Shown: positions 6,360 to 8,248 of the stretch, in pieces
Position numbering within the stretch: the stretch's first letter is position 1
Layout: each line of letters opens with the position of its first letter
Position numbers and translations under genes: made by a program
Origin: Anoxypelagibacter denitrificans
GTDB taxonomy: Bacteria; Pseudomonadota; Alphaproteobacteria; Pelagibacterales; Pelagibacteraceae
Assembly: GCA_017640265.1 (NCBI GenBank)
Contig: JAGFVZ010000038.1
Span: 1-8,248, forward strand
Direction of reading: 5' to 3'
DNA length: 8,248 nucleotides
The notes under the pieces: model-generated
What the model was told of the DNA's origin: nothing
What the model saw: the letters and a program-made list of their open reading frames with translations, nothing else
Databases searched by the model: none

Positions 6360-7234
6360 TGCCTAGTCTTGATGATCTAAGAAGAAGAATCTCTAGTGTA
6401 AAATCCACCCAAAAAATTACCAAAGCTATGAAAATGGTAGCTGCAGCTAAACTTCGTAGAGCTCAAAAAATGGCTGAACAAGGCAGGTCCTACAGTGATA
6501 AAATGGATGTTATTATCCAGAATTTAAGCAAAGCAATTAGTGATCCCTCAAATGTTTCAAAACTTTTGGCGGGAACCGGAGAAGATAAGACTCACTTATG
6601 CGTTGTAATGACAGCTGACAGAGGCCTTTGCGGGAGCTTTAATACGAATATATGTAAATTGGCCAAAAACTATTTTAATGAAATTATTAAAAAATCTAAA
6701 AATTTAAAAATCATTACAGTTGGTACAAAAGGTTTTGATCAGCTTAAAAGAAATTATGGTCGCTACATTATAAAAAAAATTAATTTTAAAGATAAAAAAA
6801 AATTATCTTTTCGAGATGCAGAGGCAATCGGACAAGAAATAGTAAAACTATTCAAAAATAAGGAATTTGATAAATGTGTGATATTTTTCAATAAGTTTAA
6901 AAATGTTATTTCTCAAATACCACAGAAACAACAGGTAATTCCGGCTATGAAAAATGATCTTTCGAGCAAAGATTTACCAACATCATATGAGTTTGAACCA
7001 GAGGAAGACGAAATTTTAGATGATTTGCTACCAAAAAATATTTCTACTCAGATTCATAAAGCTTTTTTAGAAAATTCGGCAAGCGAACAAGGTTCAAGGA
7101 TGACCGCAATGGATAGCGCGACAAGAAATGCAGGTGATTTGGTTGAAAAATTAACTATACATTATAATAGGAGCAGACAAGCTGCTATCACAAAAGAATT
7201 AATTGAAATAATTTCAGGAGCAGAAAGTTTATAA
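6359..7234 (+). CDS. atpG: ATP synthase F1 subunit gamma
   Basis: Gamma is the central rotor shaft; its coiled coil of N- and C-terminal helices turns inside alpha3-beta3 and drives the conformational changes that make ATP. It has 291 residues, typical of the family. The N-terminal helix is clear (LRRRISSVKSTQKITKAMKM, then VAAAKLRRAQ), and TADRGLCGSFN at 85-95 is the conserved start of the globular domain. The C-terminal helix carries SRMTAMDSATRNAGD and ITKELIEIISGAESL, nearly the family consensus. The middle (about 100-230) is lysine-rich and less conserved, as expected. The ATG shares its A with the atpA stop (TAATG) and has no ribosome site of its own, so reinitiation after atpA is likely. 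It is followed by atpD after one base. Confidence 0.97.
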   Translation: MPSLDDLRRRISSVKSTQKITKAMKMVAAAKLRRAQKMAEQGRSYSDKMDVIIQNLSKAISDPSNVSKLLAGTGEDKTHLCVVMTADRGLCGSFNTNICKLAKNYFNEIIKKSKNLKIITVGTKGFDQLKRNYGRYIIKKINFKDKKKLSFRDAEAIGQEIVKLFKNKEFDKCVIFFNKFKNVISQIPQKQQVIPAMKNDLSSKDLPTSYEFEPEEDEILDDLLPKNISTQIHKAFLENSASEQGSRMTAMDSATRNAGDLVEKLTIHYNRSRQAAITKELIEIISGAESL

Positions 7235-7235
7235 G

Positions 7236-8248
7236 ATGCAAAAAATGGGAAAAATTATTCAAGTTATTGGTGCAGTTATTGACGTGCAATTCGAAGATGA
7301 TTTACCTGAAATTTTAACTGCACTAGAAGTTGATAACGGCGGAAATAAATTAATTTTAGAAGTTGCTCAACATTTGGGAGAAAATAGAGTGAGAACCATA
7401 GCCATGGATAGCACCGAAGGTTTAAAAAGAGGTGATCAAGTCAAAAATACTGGCGCACCTATTAGTGTTCCAGTGGGACCCGAGACACTTGGCAGAATAA
7501 TAAATGTTATTGGTCAGCCGATTGATCAAAGAGGAGAGTTAAAAACAAAAGAGAAATGGCCAATACACAGAGATGCTCCTAAATTTACAGATCAGTCCAC
7601 TGAAACAGAAATATTAGAAACAGGAATAAAAGTGATAGATCTTCTAGCGCCATATTCAAAGGGTGGAAAAATAGGATTGTTTGGAGGTGCGGGAGTTGGA
7701 AAAACAGTTATTATTATGGAATTAATAAACAATATAGCCAAGGCTCATGGCGGCTTTTCTGTTTTTGCAGGTGTGGGTGAGAGAACTCGTGAAGGAAATG
7801 ATTTGTATCATGAAATGATTGAATCCGGAGTTATTAAACTCGAAGGCAAAGGATCAAAAGCAGCTCTTATATATGGACAGATGAATGAACCGCCAGGAGC
7901 AAGAGCTAGAGTTGGTTTAACAGGATTGACTGTTGCGGAATATTTTAGAGATAAAGAAGGCCAAGATGTTTTATTCTTTATTGACAATATTTTTAGATTT
8001 ACACAGGCCGGATCCGAAGTCTCAGCTCTTTTAGGAAGAATACCTTCAGCCGTAGGCTATCAGCCAACATTAGCCACCGATATGGGAAATTTACAAGAAA
8101 GAATAACTACTACTAGCAAAGGTTCAATTACGTCGGTACAAGCAATATATGTCCCAGCTGATGATTTAACAGATCCATCTCCAGCCACATCATTTTCACA
8201 TTTAGATGCAACTACAGTTCTTTCCAGACAAATTGCTGAACTTGGAAT
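7236..8248 (+). CDS. atpD: ATP synthase F1 subunit beta, 3' end outside window
   Basis: Beta carries the catalytic ATP-forming sites of F1. The window holds the first 337 codons plus two bases; the full protein is usually about 470 residues, so most of the C-terminal helical domain is missing. The start reads MQKMGKIIQVIGAVIDVQF. ATG 7236 is chosen for its one-base spacing from atpG, but ATG 7245 is also possible; the only purine-rich site, AGGAG at 7216-7220, lies 15 bases before the first. Walker A GGAGVGKT is at 150-157. GVGERTREGND contains the catalytic Glu182 and Arg183. Walker B ends in FFIDN with Asp250. GSEVSALLGRIPSAVGYQPT and the VPADDLTDPSPATSF stretch are also present, and no key residue is missing. 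It is very likely followed by atpC, but that lies outside the window. Confidence 0.98.
   Translation, partial: MQKMGKIIQVIGAVIDVQFEDDLPEILTALEVDNGGNKLILEVAQHLGENRVRTIAMDSTEGLKRGDQVKNTGAPISVPVGPETLGRIINVIGQPIDQRGELKTKEKWPIHRDAPKFTDQSTETEILETGIKVIDLLAPYSKGGKIGLFGGAGVGKTVIIMELINNIAKAHGGFSVFAGVGERTREGNDLYHEMIESGVIKLEGKGSKAALIYGQMNEPPGARARVGLTGLTVAEYFRDKEGQDVLFFIDNIFRFTQAGSEVSALLGRIPSAVGYQPTLATDMGNLQERITTTSKGSITSVQAIYVPADDLTDPSPATSFSHLDATTVLSRQIAELG

Overview
This is an AT-rich stretch (about one third G+C or less by eye) in which seven genes lie head to tail on the + strand: sucB (3' part), lpdA, priA, atpH, atpA, atpG and atpD (5' part). Two features point to an alphaproteobacterium. The F1 ATP synthase genes run in the order H-A-G-D with no F0 genes in front of them, and priA lies directly upstream of atpH. 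Low G+C, lysine- and asparagine-rich proteins, almost no intergenic DNA and a shortened PriA suggest a streamlined marine lineage of the SAR11/Pelagibacterales type. That placement is inference from gene order and composition, since no database could be searched.

Layout. Positions 1-782 hold the C-terminal part of the E2 component of 2-oxoglutarate dehydrogenase, whose true start lies left of the window. Positions 785-2191 hold dihydrolipoyl dehydrogenase (E3), two bases after sucB. A 24-base AT-only gap follows, with a plausible sigma70-type promoter overlapping the end of lpdA. Positions 2216-4171 hold the replication-restart helicase PriA. Positions 4172-4258 are the only substantial intergenic stretch (87 bases). 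It is rich in short direct and inverted repeats that can pair in competing ways around the atpH ribosome binding site. From 4259 to the right edge run atpH, atpA, atpG and atpD, separated by 1 base, a 1-base overlap and 1 base. atpD is cut by the window edge. No gap exceeds 300 bases.

How the genes work together. SucB and LpdA, with SucA presumably upstream, convert 2-oxoglutarate to succinyl-CoA and NADH in the TCA cycle. The atp genes encode F1, the catalytic head of the ATP synthase that uses the proton gradient derived from such NADH. PriA is functionally unrelated and sits between the two blocks.

The content is mostly core housekeeping. I see no mobile element, CRISPR array, tRNA or rRNA. 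The points most worth a second look are the possible switch-like leader before atpH and two departures from consensus in PriA (helicase motif III and the last zinc-binding cysteine pair). Two gene starts, sucB and atpA, are easy to call wrongly.
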